Shown in pieces: positions 34,294 to 45,301 of a DNA stretch of 64,000 nt (position 1 is its first letter; the number at the start of each line of letters is the position of its first letter). Origin of the DNA: Oxyruncus cristatus (Eukaryota; Chordata; Aves; Passeriformes; Cotingidae); assembly GCA_013399855.1 (NCBI GenBank), contig VXAY01005880.1, positions 890,372 to 954,371 of the forward strand, written 5' to 3'. A model generated the notes under the pieces. It was not told where the DNA came from. It saw only the letters and a program-made list of their open reading frames with translations, and made no database searches. Made by a program: the position numbers and the translations under genes.

Positions 34294-37200
34294 GAGGGTC
34301 AGGCAGAAGACTGCTGCCCTGGTGTGGTGTTGAGAAGAGACTCCCAAACTCTTGTGCTATCAGCAATGGTTTGCAGAACTGGACAGGCATCATCTCTCCA
34401 GCAGCATGAGCTCTTGAAGGATGCAACAGCCTTCCATTGCTTTCTACGAGCACTCATGGCAGGGGTCTGGATGGGAAAACAAGAGGTCCCACTCATCCTG
34501 GCCAACATGGACAGACGGTGCTCTAGGATGCCGTTCTCTCTGCTTCTCCCTTTCTTGGTTGAGGAATACTGATGCACAAAATGGCCTGAAAGAACATCTA
34601 TTCAGGTCATAAAGTCAAGCTTTTCAGTGGGATAGAAAATGCTGCAAACACAGTTGCTGAGCAACCATAGGCCTGAACCTTAATTAGTGCACACACCTTA
34701 GGAACCAACCATTAATTACATGATCACATGCCACTTTTCCCCCCCACAAGTTACAAAAGATTAATTGGCTGAGCAATCCTGAGCATGTTTTATACAGATT
34801 CCTTGGACCCCAGCCCAGCTGTTACCCAAGAGAGGTACGCACAGAGCACCTGGCCATGGACTTGTTCTAGCAGACCGACCTGCGCAGATCACACAGGGAA
34901 GGGTTTATCCCACCACGCACATTTCAGTGCCAAACAGTTTCTGGTAAAAGGCTGTGCTGTATAAGGGGTTGGCTTCTGTTATGTTTTCTGAGGGGTCTGT
35001 CAGGTCATAGGCAGATTTGTTGTCTCAAAAACCCCCCTGAAAGCAGTTTTTGGTTCTGTTGCCATGAGAAGACCCTGGAGCTGCAGCTGGGAGCTATTTG
35101 GCTGGTGTCCCTTACTGCTCCTGTTGCCATATCAGCAATAGGTAAAGGTTTGGTCAGAAGAGGTGTTGATCCCACAGTATTCCACTGAATCCTCAGCCAA
35201 GGGTTTGCCAGCAGCAGCTGGTGAACTTGGCGTGACCTCAAGGGATGTCTGCAGAACCAGGGGCACTGTTACGCCCATGGTGCAGTATGAACTGAAGCAG
35301 ATTGGTGTCGCAGTACTAAGCACCCATCTAGGCCAATCTTTCATGTGCTGTAGTATACAATGTCAGTGCACACAGAGGTGAATGGAGTCCTGGAACTGGC
35401 AGATAAGAAGTTAAGCTCTGACGTGCAGGGGATAGGATGGGTCCTTCCCCATGGATACTAATCTAACTTGGGCTCTCCAATATTTGCATCACTAACCATA
35501 GTCACTTAATCCAGGTTTCCCCAAATCTTCTGAAGGCCTTTCTTCCTTGTAAGAAACCCCAGTCTTGCTTGCTCATTGTTGAGAAGGGCTTGTTATCTGA
35601 TAGCGTCCCTGTGAGAATGCAAGCATGGTCACCAGATCCTGCTCACTCAACAGTGCTGTGAATACGTCAAATTATCAGCTCTCTGGTTTCAGGTTTTCCA
35701 TTACTCAAATGCCCAGGTGTCAACCAGATTAAAATAAATCAGTGCATATACACACTTGTACCTCTCCTACAATCTCAGCCAGGTCCTGAGATTCCTATTT
35801 CAACTCATCCTCACATTGCGCCTGCTCCTATTTTGTGGGAGGTAAACCTTCATCTGCTCTTTCTCCCAGGAGCTGCTTTACCCATGTGTTCTGCTTCCTA
35901 CTGCTGCTGCATCATCACTTACAAATCATGTTACTGATGCTTATCTTGGCCACAGGCTGCATCCCTTTTCCTTCCCCCTTTTCAGCCTCGCATCCAAAAG
36001 TAGGGGAAGAAGTGTAGCCAGTGCTGCTCTGCATTCCAGGTCTTAACCTGACCTCCCACGCTCATTTGCTCTGTTCTTACTGTACTCCTGAGGTAAATGG
36101 TGTACAAAAGATAAGAGTCTTCTTCTTTTTTTTGTCAAGGAAGTAAGAAAAAGTATTTTCAACAGCTCAAACTGGGAATGTCTTCTTTTTCACTCCCTTG
36201 GTAGCTTGTCCCGTGACTGAATGGTTTCATCCAAGCTTGGCAGTGGGACAGCTGCAGAGACAATTAACTTCCCACAAAAGTCATCCCTCCACCCTCCCCC
36301 ATAACTAACTGGGGACAAGAGTGACCACACTTCAAATGTCTGCAAGATTTTTTTACTCATGTTTGATCCTTACAGATGATTTCCTTACCATTGAATGAAA
36401 TAACACCCAGCATGCTGCCGAAACAACGTGAACAAGAGAAGCTCTATGGAGGAAGGGAAAATTTTGGAGATACATGTGGAGGAAACAAAAAACTGTCATG
36501 TAATATAATTTTAAGCCTTTCAGAGACACAAATGCCAAAGCACTGCATTCTTCATTATTGAATACACTTATTCTGGTGGTATTTCTGGACGGAAAGAACC
36601 TGAATCTTCATTATCAGTGATGAGACAGATCATCACAAGTTTTTAAAATAAATCTCTCACTCTCTCTGTCACATTCTTCTGAAATGGTGCATATCTTTGA
36701 AGCATTTGTTTCTCTGGGAACATGAGGTACCGCCAGAAAACTACTCAGATCATTTATTGCTCCTGAATATTTAGAAATCGTTAACCTTTACCCACTCCAC
36801 CCAAGGAAACACTGGGAGAGGCTGCAGCATTTTTTTAACTCTTTCACTTCTGCTCCTCCTTTTAACCAGTCATTCTGTGGCATATCTGCTTATGACCAGG
36901 CATCTTTATATGGGTTTTATGATCTGGGTTATTCAGCAGAGGTATAAGGATAAGGAAGACACAGTTTTGCTCAGAGGCAGAGAGATGTGTGTTGATGGCT
37001 GTTACCACTCTGTAAAGCATTAACATATCCAGATGTTACCAGAAATGGTGAATAGGTTCAGTTAAAATGCACAACAGATGCGATCTTTGCCCTAAAGTCA
37101 TTTAGGGTCAAAAGCCAAACCTATTCCCTGTTCTGCTATTTCATATGAAATTAGAAATGGAAATAATAAAACATATCAAGAGATTGTTTACCCTCTATTC

Positions 37201-39284
37201 CTAATAGACAAAACCCGTAGACAGATTTAAGCCCAAAAAATCCATATACAGTTAAAATTTCCCACTGGCTGATGAGCAGTGGAAGACAAAAGCGGACTGG
37301 GTGAATAGCTCGTTATTTCCTGGACTTAAGTCTGAAGATCATTTCCAGATGCTCCCAGTTCCCGGCACCACACAGCTGGATCCCACTTGCCTCATGCCCA
37401 GTGTGAAGTGGCACTTTGGGCAGCTCAGCCACGGGATCCTGGCTGCAGCCTGCAGAGGGGCAGAAGTTGACATTTGCTCTTCAGTCCTGCCCTCAGGCCA
37501 CGTGAGGACCATGCCAAAGGCAGGATCCCATCTCTCTTTCATCCCCTACATAAGTAATTAGGAAGAGAAGAGCAGTGTATTCTTCGGGAGTACATGGTTT
37601 TGCGAGGGCATTGGTTTTAACAATATTGTTGGCAAAATAGCTTTATTGTTGGCCAAATAACATTATTATTCCAATTTTTTTCAGGGTGTGATTTCAAACA
37701 ATAGGTAAGTGGGCCAGGTGAAATCCTTGGGATGCTGTTTTGTGTTGTGTATACTTTTTGTGAATTAAGCCTGAAATCTAGCTAACAGTTTCGGCCAAAG
37801 ATAAAGAGGGTAATTCTGAGAATTTGCAGTCAATGCAGTGTGATGATTTCAAAGGGAAACAGCTCAACTTTTCAGTTTGAAACATTTGTTTTTGTTTTGA
37901 GGTTTTCCTGCCTGCAATAAATAAAAAGGGGTGAAAAGTTTAAACACAAAAATGAACTGTTTTGTTTCAGGTTGAACCAAACACTTTGCTTGAGCCAAAC
38001 TGGAATTTTGGGGTTTTATTGTTTTACCAAGAAAATACAGTTTACTTTCCTGTCAACCCAAAATATTTTTGCAATTGTAGCCTTTCTCTGCTGAATTCAA
38101 AAGCCAGTTATTCCTACTGCTCTTTAGGAAAAATTCTTGGGAATTAATATTTTTCTGGGAACTGAGGTGAAGTTTCATGGAACAGTGTGTGGTGGGAGGG
38201 GGAAGGTGATGAGGGAGTAGAGCTGAAGATGAAAACTAGCAATTGATGAAGGTCCAACTAGCACTGTAAGGATGGGATTATGGCTGACCAGGTCTCGAAG
38301 CCACCCTGAATAGTTATTGTTTTCCAGCAGGACAGCAGCTATGGGGCTGGGCTCCTTTGGCACAGCCCAGTTGTCAGCCAGCTGAGCACTGCTGCTCTGC
38401 TTATTATGCCCTGTATGCAGGAAGCTGCTGCTTGTGGCCTTGCTACCACCAGCACCTGACCTGTGTCCCTGACCCATTCCCAGCTTTAGCTCTGCACCCA
38501 ATGTAGTGTGTTTTCCTACTGACCATGTGGGTTTGACCCCCAAAAAGGCAAGGTGGCTGCATTTGGACTGCAGGCTATGTGGAGTGCAAATGTGTGTGGG
38601 TGTGTGGGAAACAAATGTATGCTGTGCTTCATCATTTTAGTTGGCCTGATTGACAGCCATAAAGTGAATATTTTCACAATAATATCTATTGGGGCAGAAG
38701 TCCCTGCAGCTTGTGGCCTCTGCAGGAGTGGTGCAGTTTAATGCAGCTCTGTCCGAAAAAGGAAGTGTCACAATCTCTCCCCGCAAGTGATAAAGTGACT
38801 ACAGGTATTGGTGGCACCAGCTGTAGCTGGATCCTCTGGAGAGCTGGGTATAAATACTTTTAAGTAAAAGCCTGACTGTGGGACTGCACTGCAGCTCAAA
38901 CGGGCTTCAGAGCTCACTTTCAACTGATGAAGTATTTGGGATTATGCATTGCCCTGTAGGGCACAGAGAATGGCATACTTCTCAAGTGAATTCAGCCAGC
39001 GGCATTGTAATTACACTAATTACACCGTAGCCTTCAGTTAGGGTAACAAGTTGCTGCTACGCCTGCGTGCAGTATGCATCACTGTAATATATGCCACGGT
39101 ATTTCTGCGTGTGTGTAACCCATGCTTTCCTCTTCCTATACTTCTCCATGATGGTCCAAAGGTAGAAATATTACTACCTCCATATGCTTCTTCCCACTTA
39201 TTTTACCATGGCCAGATTGTCAGCTGGACCTGAGAAGGAAAGGGATAATTTTTTGAGCCTTTTCTCTAGTAGCAAAGGTCCCAC
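34294..39284. other. Unique non-coding DNA
   Basis: No gene or recognisable element is visible. Weakly protein-like frames at 35005-35381 (both strands, about 70-78 codons) and 38543-38175 (minus, 122 codons) show no recognised domain. A segment near 38985-39035 contains gtaattacactaattacacc, a paired homeodomain-type motif. Confidence 0.5.
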
Positions 39285-39350
39285 TGTGTGTCCGTGTGTC
39301 CGTGTGTGTGTCCGTGTGTCCGTGTGTCCGTGTGTGTGTGTGTGTGTGTT
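39285..39350 (+). repeat. TG/TCCGTG microsatellite
   Basis: Alternating tgtg and tccgtgtg units end in an uninterrupted (tg) run before ttcacacaag. The tccgtg variants contribute several CpG dinucleotides. It is a simple repeat and probably length-variable. Confidence 0.95.
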
Positions 39351-39799
39351 TCACACAAGATCCAATCCACCAGAGGAGCTAGGGCCATCCTGCTCAATGT
39401 GTAATGTTCTCACTCCATTAGCCAAGAGGAACCTTTCCCCCAACTGAGGCCGAGCTTGTCTCAGTTGGAAGCCAGACTCTAGCTATCTCACAAATTACCA
39501 TATTAAAGAAATCTTTACAGAGTGAGGTGTTGGTAAACAAGAGTTTGCCGATCCTATGATTCACTACCTTCTTACGCACCTTAAGAGCAGATTTCTCCAA
39601 CCTCTTATGGCTGCGGGGAACCACAAAAACTGTGGAAACAGTGCCCTCCTATAGGTGTCCCCCCAAAGCATGTGAGGCTGCAGACAGCATTTTATGTGGC
39701 AGAAAAGGTCAGGGGAAAAATACGTGTTACTGTTTGTCAAGGCGGGGGAGGGATCCTCAGGAGGTCCTGAGCAGGGTCGAAAGCATATTCAGTAGCTGT

Positions 39800-40010
39800 C
39801 CTGTGAAAGCCTTGCAGGAGTGGCCACGGCTGCAGCAGAGGAGAGGGAAGGCAGCCAAGCGCCGCTGGGCAGGCGGGCAGGGCGGGTGTGTGGGCAGGGA
39901 AGGGCGAGGCAGGCTGGCTGAGCTGTGAGACGAGCCTGGCCCCGGGCTCCCTCGGGGAACTCCAGCAAGCGTCTCACATTCGGTGCGCTCTGGTTTTCCT
40001 CTCCAGCAAG
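39800..40010. promoter_or_regulatory. Small CpG-rich cluster
   Basis: About a dozen CpG dinucleotides fall within roughly 170 bases (for example gccaagcgccgctgggcagg, ggcgggcagggcggg, cccgggctccctcggggaac). The surrounding window is CpG-poor. This could be a small CpG island, an enhancer or an unannotated promoter, but no transcript structure is visible. The 165-codon minus frame across it (40254-39757) is probably a by-product of the high GC content. Confidence 0.35.
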
Positions 40011-40254
40011 GAGAAGACCTAGTGTTCTTCCTTTCACCGTGGGTGTCATGAAGCTTCAGCCCATGGAGGTCCTCCTGTAAACCCCCTAACCACACAAATG
40101 GACATGTGCAGCTGGCTCCTAAAACCCCAGCGTGCTCACGCAGCAGAGGGAAGCCTTGTGAATATATATGCTGTCTGTACAGCTTCACCTTGCATCTCCA
40201 TGCTAAAGCAGGCTGCACATGATGCTTGCTGGTTCTTGAAAGTGATATAGTCAC

Positions 40255-40330
40255 ATCAGTGTGGCACTGAGCCTAGCTAATTAGCCTTTCTTGGCAGGTC
40301 TAATTAGGCTGGGCAGGGAGCCACACTGAT
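40255..40330. repeat. 76-bp imperfect palindrome / hairpin
   Basis: The outer arms atcagtgtggc (40255-40265) and gccacactgat (40320-40330) are perfect 11-bp reverse complements. Inside, gcctagctaattag (40271-40284) pairs with ctaattaggctgggc (40300-40314) with few mismatches and one bulge, leaving a loop around cctttcttggcaggt. A transcript would fold into a hairpin of about 25 pairs, similar in size to a microRNA precursor. The inner arms each carry TAATTAG, a homeodomain core. It could equally be a DNA-transposon relic (MITE) or a palindromic enhancer element. I do not recognise it as a known microRNA. Confidence 0.7.
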
Positions 40331-43227
40331 AGAGTTGTACTTTCATGGGTTCCAGCTCTCGCTTGGTCCCAGTCGGTGTATGTATCTGCATTGTATACTC
40401 ACCATGGTGCAGATGTCCCACCAATGCTTCCCAGGAGCCCAGGAGCCTAGGAGCCTGGAGGCAAAACCTATGGAGAGGTCAGCTGAGGACTGAGGAGAAT
40501 AGCTGTATCTGGCAGGCTGAAATCTTGCTTCTTTTTTCTGAGACAAATTTTTGGAAGAAAAGACAAAAGAAAAAAGTCATGCAGACTTTCCTCTGCTTTT
40601 TTAATTTGCTGCAGTGATTTCTGAAAATACCCCATGCCCTGGGGTCCCAGATGAGGTCAGACACTTGTGCTCTGCTCAAACCCTTTGTGAGATGGAGACA
40701 GTGTCTCTGAGATCAGGGTCTCTCAGTAGATGGCAATCCTAATGATAATGTGAGTCTGTGCATTCCCTTCACATCCCTTACTATAGGCTTTGTCCATTTT
40801 TTGGACTGAGGGTAGATGGGTCTCCATTTGTTATCAGCTAAGAGTTAGTCTTGATTTGGCTGTAATTGCTGCTGCGGCACAGGGTCGAGATGATCTCTGT
40901 GTGATCCTAGCGTTCAGTCTAACCCAAGGAGGGCAAAAAACAAGGGTGAGAAATGAAAGCTGGGACCCCCTGTGGCAAGGCTCAACATGGGGGACAGCCG
41001 GAGGAAAACTTATTAGAATCAGTTTACAGAGAGATGAAGAGGTAGAGACAGAGATGCAGCAAAGATGGGGCTAGCAGTGGAGGCAGGGATCCAGATGGCC
41101 ACCCTCCTAGATCAACATTGCAGACATGAGAATTGAAAGGAGAAACTGTCACAAAAGTAAACAGCATAAGAGAGAGGGACGTACTGTAATGCTTGGACTG
41201 GCTGTTGTCCAGGTGTCCACCCTCTTATCACACAACACACTCAGACATAGGATCAGGTCCCAGGCATCTGTGCCCGAAGTACCTAATGAGTTTTTGCAGG
41301 ATGAGCTGAGAGGGAGGCTAGGGAAGTGCAAGGGAGAGGGGTAGGAAGGAGGCTTACAAGCACGTGGCAGGCTGCCTGGCCAACACAGCATGTGGCAAGG
41401 AGGAAAGACATGAAACAAAAGCCTTCCTGCAGGAGCAGAGAGAAAAGACCCACTGCTGACAGAAATGAAACAACATAGCCTGCTGTGGAGGCCAGAGCTC
41501 CTGGGGCAGGCTGGGCCAATAGTTGTAAAAACAGTTTTGAAGTAGGAAATGTAACATGACTACAAATTGCCTCGATTCCCCCCTCCAATCCCCAGCTCCC
41601 ACCACACGTAACAAGACACCGAACAGCACTACAGTGAGTTGGCAGAGCTACAGGCAGGTCCCGCCTGCACTGGCATGAGGTACCCACTGGAGAGCTTGGC
41701 ACCTCCACCCCTCCATCTCTTCCCAAAACACACAACTGCCCCAAATAGAAATATTCCCAACATGAGCATTGCCCTCTCCCTGGCAGTGGGGAAGATGGAT
41801 TTTTTTTGTAGGCTATCTGCCAAAAACAACAATAATAGTGTACCATTAATTCCCACCGGGGCCCTACTCACAATAGCTAAACTGGACAGATAATTTACAA
41901 CTGATATATCTGTTATGGAGACAGGACGCAGGCATTTTTACCAACAGCTCATCTGAGCCCCAGAGCAGAGTCAAAACACATGGTGAAAAATACGTTTTTC
42001 TCCTGTTTCCATGCTGGCTGTGACACAACTTTTGGCTGGGCAGCATGATGGTAGGGAACTGCAAGTTTTGTAGTCGCAGCTCTGGTATTGCTTAATCTTC
42101 GTCTTCTGTTTCAGTGGGTCTTTTTACCAAAATATTTGCTGTGAATGGGAAGCAAAGGAAAAAAAGTTGACTGGAAAGGGGTTTTGCCGCACTGTTTACA
42201 AACTTTGCACTTTCTTCAGAGCCACAGATTTAAGAGATGGAAAAGCCATATTAAGTCATAGAGGCTGAACTTTTCCAAGGCTTTTAAATAACTTATCACT
42301 CTGACAAATTACCTCCAGAGAAATTCTGCGTGGTGATTTCAGATATTGGAGCCCACCAAAGTCTTTTCTGTGCCATCCCCACAGCAGCTACAGTTAAGAA
42401 ATCAGGCAATGAGCTGTGACTGCTGGAATTAGCCTCCTGCTGCTGACTGCTCTGGGAAAAAGTCAGTGCTAAGAGATGGATACATAGGAGCAGTGGAAGT
42501 AACATAGGTTGGTCTTCTCCACATTTACCAAAGCTTGTTGAGGCTTTAATGTCCCTGTAAAAAGTGACCTGTGGTGTGGTGCAGAACCATCAGAGCTCTG
42601 ATTTTAGGCTGAAATCACTCAAGGCCAGGTTTGCAAAGGAAATTCCATGTATACATAAGCAGGTAGGAATCGAGGAAGACATGTAAAAATGTCCATCAGG
42701 TTAGACACTCAACTGTCATTAAAATGCAGAGAAGGCAGACACTGGGGAAGCAAAAGCTTGTATTTTTTCCAGTAGAACAATTCGGAAGCTCTTTAGAAGC
42801 TTTTTATAATTTTCTCTTTCCTCTTAAATTTATTCTTCTTCATTCCTTCTTTCCTGGGATTTCCTCTCCCCCAAAGACCACTTCTATTTTCTTCATAGCA
42901 CTTTGTTTTGACATGGAAGTTCACTGATCATTGAAATACAACAAAGACATTGTTGACTCAATCTTGCCTGGCATTTCTAACATCACTATTTTGGAAAGTA
43001 GTGCTGCACAGCTGATGAGATTGATCTGTATTTGTTGATTCTGTGAGCTATTTAGACACCATCTGAGACCACAAAGGTACAGTCAGCCCTCTGTTGGCAT
43101 GGTCTTGGGAAAGGCTGTCCTCATGGGAATCTTCCATCTGAAATGTTAGTCAGCTAACATGGGATGTGTTTCACCTGATCTTGGGTGTCAGTGTGACACT
43201 GAGGCTAGGCTGGATGTTCTATTCTAG

Positions 43228-43257
43228 TGGAGTTACCTACCTCTACAGGTAACTCCA
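43228..43257. repeat. Inverted repeat, 11-bp arms
   Basis: The arms tggagttacct (43228-43238) and aggtaactcca (43247-43257) are exact reverse complements around the 8-base loop acctctac. It is a short hairpin of unknown role. Confidence 0.75.
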
Positions 43258-45259
43258 TTGGAGACTTTGTATATTTAGACTTCTGTGAAAACATGAACTT
43301 ACTTTTTCAGAGGAAACATCCCTTTCAGCTCAGTCCCTCTTTCATATTTTATATTTAGCTCTTACATATCAAAAAGCACATGCACTTAAAGAAGGTGAAG
43401 TGTGTTGATACTACTGGAAGGAAACAGTATTAGTATTCTCAAATTACACCTATGTGAGAACTGAAATTTTCTACTCAGTGCCTGCATGGGGAAGTCACTT
43501 GTGATACGTAGTTCTTTCGTAGCATCCTATCCCTCTGAAACCTTGGAAGGAGCAAGTCATGGAACTGGTAGACTTGTCTTACAACTGAGACAGGAGAACC
43601 TGAACACAGACTTCACAAGCAAGTGAGGGATGGTGTAATGAGTCCACAACAGCTCAGTGCCCCATGTTATGAGAGGACAATATTAATACCAAGGAAACAT
43701 GGCATCTTTTTTTCTCATCTTGCTCTTGCTGTAGGGGGCAAAGTCCTGGCCCAGCAGTGTGGTCACCAATTCAAAAAAATGACTTCCCTCTGTTCCTGCT
43801 TCATCTATGCTACCTGTTGCTTGAGCAGTGTGGGAGGGGAGAAGCCACTGCCCTCGCTATGCCCCAGACTGCTTTTGTGCCATCAACTTGCTGGCGTGAA
43901 CCCCTAAATGAGGGCCCTGGAGAAAAGTGCTGCTTCTGATTCATTTTGATCAGAGGACTGTGGTTTAGCAGGTCAGAGAAACTAATGTGGTGGGATAGAG
44001 AGTATCAAAGGAAGAATAGAAAAGAAAGGGAAAGTGGGTACAAATTATTTCATTATGAACTTTCCATGAAATAGCAAGGGTAGAGCTGGGGATGGGAGGA
44101 TATTAATTTATAGCAGAATGTTGTTATTGCAGCCCTCCTTCAACCAGTCATGTTACAGGAAGATAAATAAAGCCCAAGCCAAATCTTTCCCTAGGCTAAG
44201 CCCACTAGTGTGGAGATTTATGTGCAACTTATATCCAGCCTAATAATTCCACTGTGTGACTGACCGAAGGTCTTCCCTTGCAGGGTAGGATGTTGTTAAA
44301 GGCACCAATATTTGGAACTTTAGCACAGCAGGATACTGCCTGATGAGGTCGTTAGTAAATTTCAGTGGCCAAAAGCAACTTGTTGATCTCTGTGAATGCA
44401 TTGCTTGCAGCACTGGATACGCGGCTATTTCACAGTACAGCAAACATGAGGCTTTTTTTGTCAGTCACCAGAAAAGCCAGGCTCTGTTTGTTTGGCTAGA
44501 AAGTGCTTACACTAGCTTATTTTTTTCCCCTGAAACTCAACTTTCCTAACTCTGTATGGGAGGGCTTTTTTTCCAGGCTTTTTAAAGTAATATCAGTATT
44601 ATGGCTAATGAGGCAGTGGAAAGCAAGCTGGTCCATTCACTGTAGCTAATGACTCCATTCCCGTGAGCCTAATCAAAGATTTGTACATTTAATTGCTGTC
44701 AAGTCAGCTCTAGCCACCTGCCATTTCTGCCACACCTGAGCTCCCTTCTTCGTGGCCCACGATTCTAAATGAATCCATCTCTCTTTCTAAGGGAAGGAAA
44801 ACAGAGCTGCCAAGCAACCCTGAGATGATGCTTTACCCGTAGAGCAAAGATCAAACAGTCTGCTTTGTCACTGAGCAATGTATGTGTTAACTGACTGTGG
44901 CACAGATTTTTCAAAAATTTATTAGTCTCATATTGGAGATCAAGGATGTGAGAAACACACTCTTGTCTGGACATGTCCTGGACTTGAAACAGACTTCTGT
45001 CAGAGGTGAAAGTGATTTTTGTTGGCTCACCACTGAACAAAGTTGAACTACATTTATTTTTGGTTTTCTCTGATGGAAAATAACACTGAAGCCATTATTC
45101 CACTTCTGCAGTGGACTGGTGCAGTATTTTGACCAACCTTTGTCCTCAGCATCACGATTCCTAAACATCCTGCCTTCTCCATAGGGAATTCATGCAGGAA
45201 ATGTTTTGGGGCCATGTTCACTTGAATGTAAGAGATAACTCCTGTTCATTGTTCCAAGG

Positions 45260-45299
<40 letters not shown>
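45260..45299 (+). repeat. Poly(A) run, 40 bases
   Basis: Forty uninterrupted A residues are followed by g, aaaagg, aaaaaa and ccccc. I do not recognise a retroposon body immediately upstream, so it may be a simple homopolymer or the tail of an unrecognised retrocopy. Runs of this length are also prone to sequencing error. Confidence 0.9.

Positions 45300-45301
<2 letters not shown>

Noticed and set aside
39757..40254. 165-codon minus-strand frame over the CpG cluster
   Set aside because: GC-rich sequence has few stop codons, so a long frame is expected there. No domain was seen.
41283..41846. 187-codon minus-strand frame with hydrophobic stretches
   Set aside because: Cysteine- and leucine-rich composition follows from local base content. 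No family is recognised.
42215..42290. Possible CR1-like fragment (agatggaaaagccatattaa, gtcatagaggctgaac)
   Set aside because: Resemblance to the CR1 3' end is too short and diverged to support.
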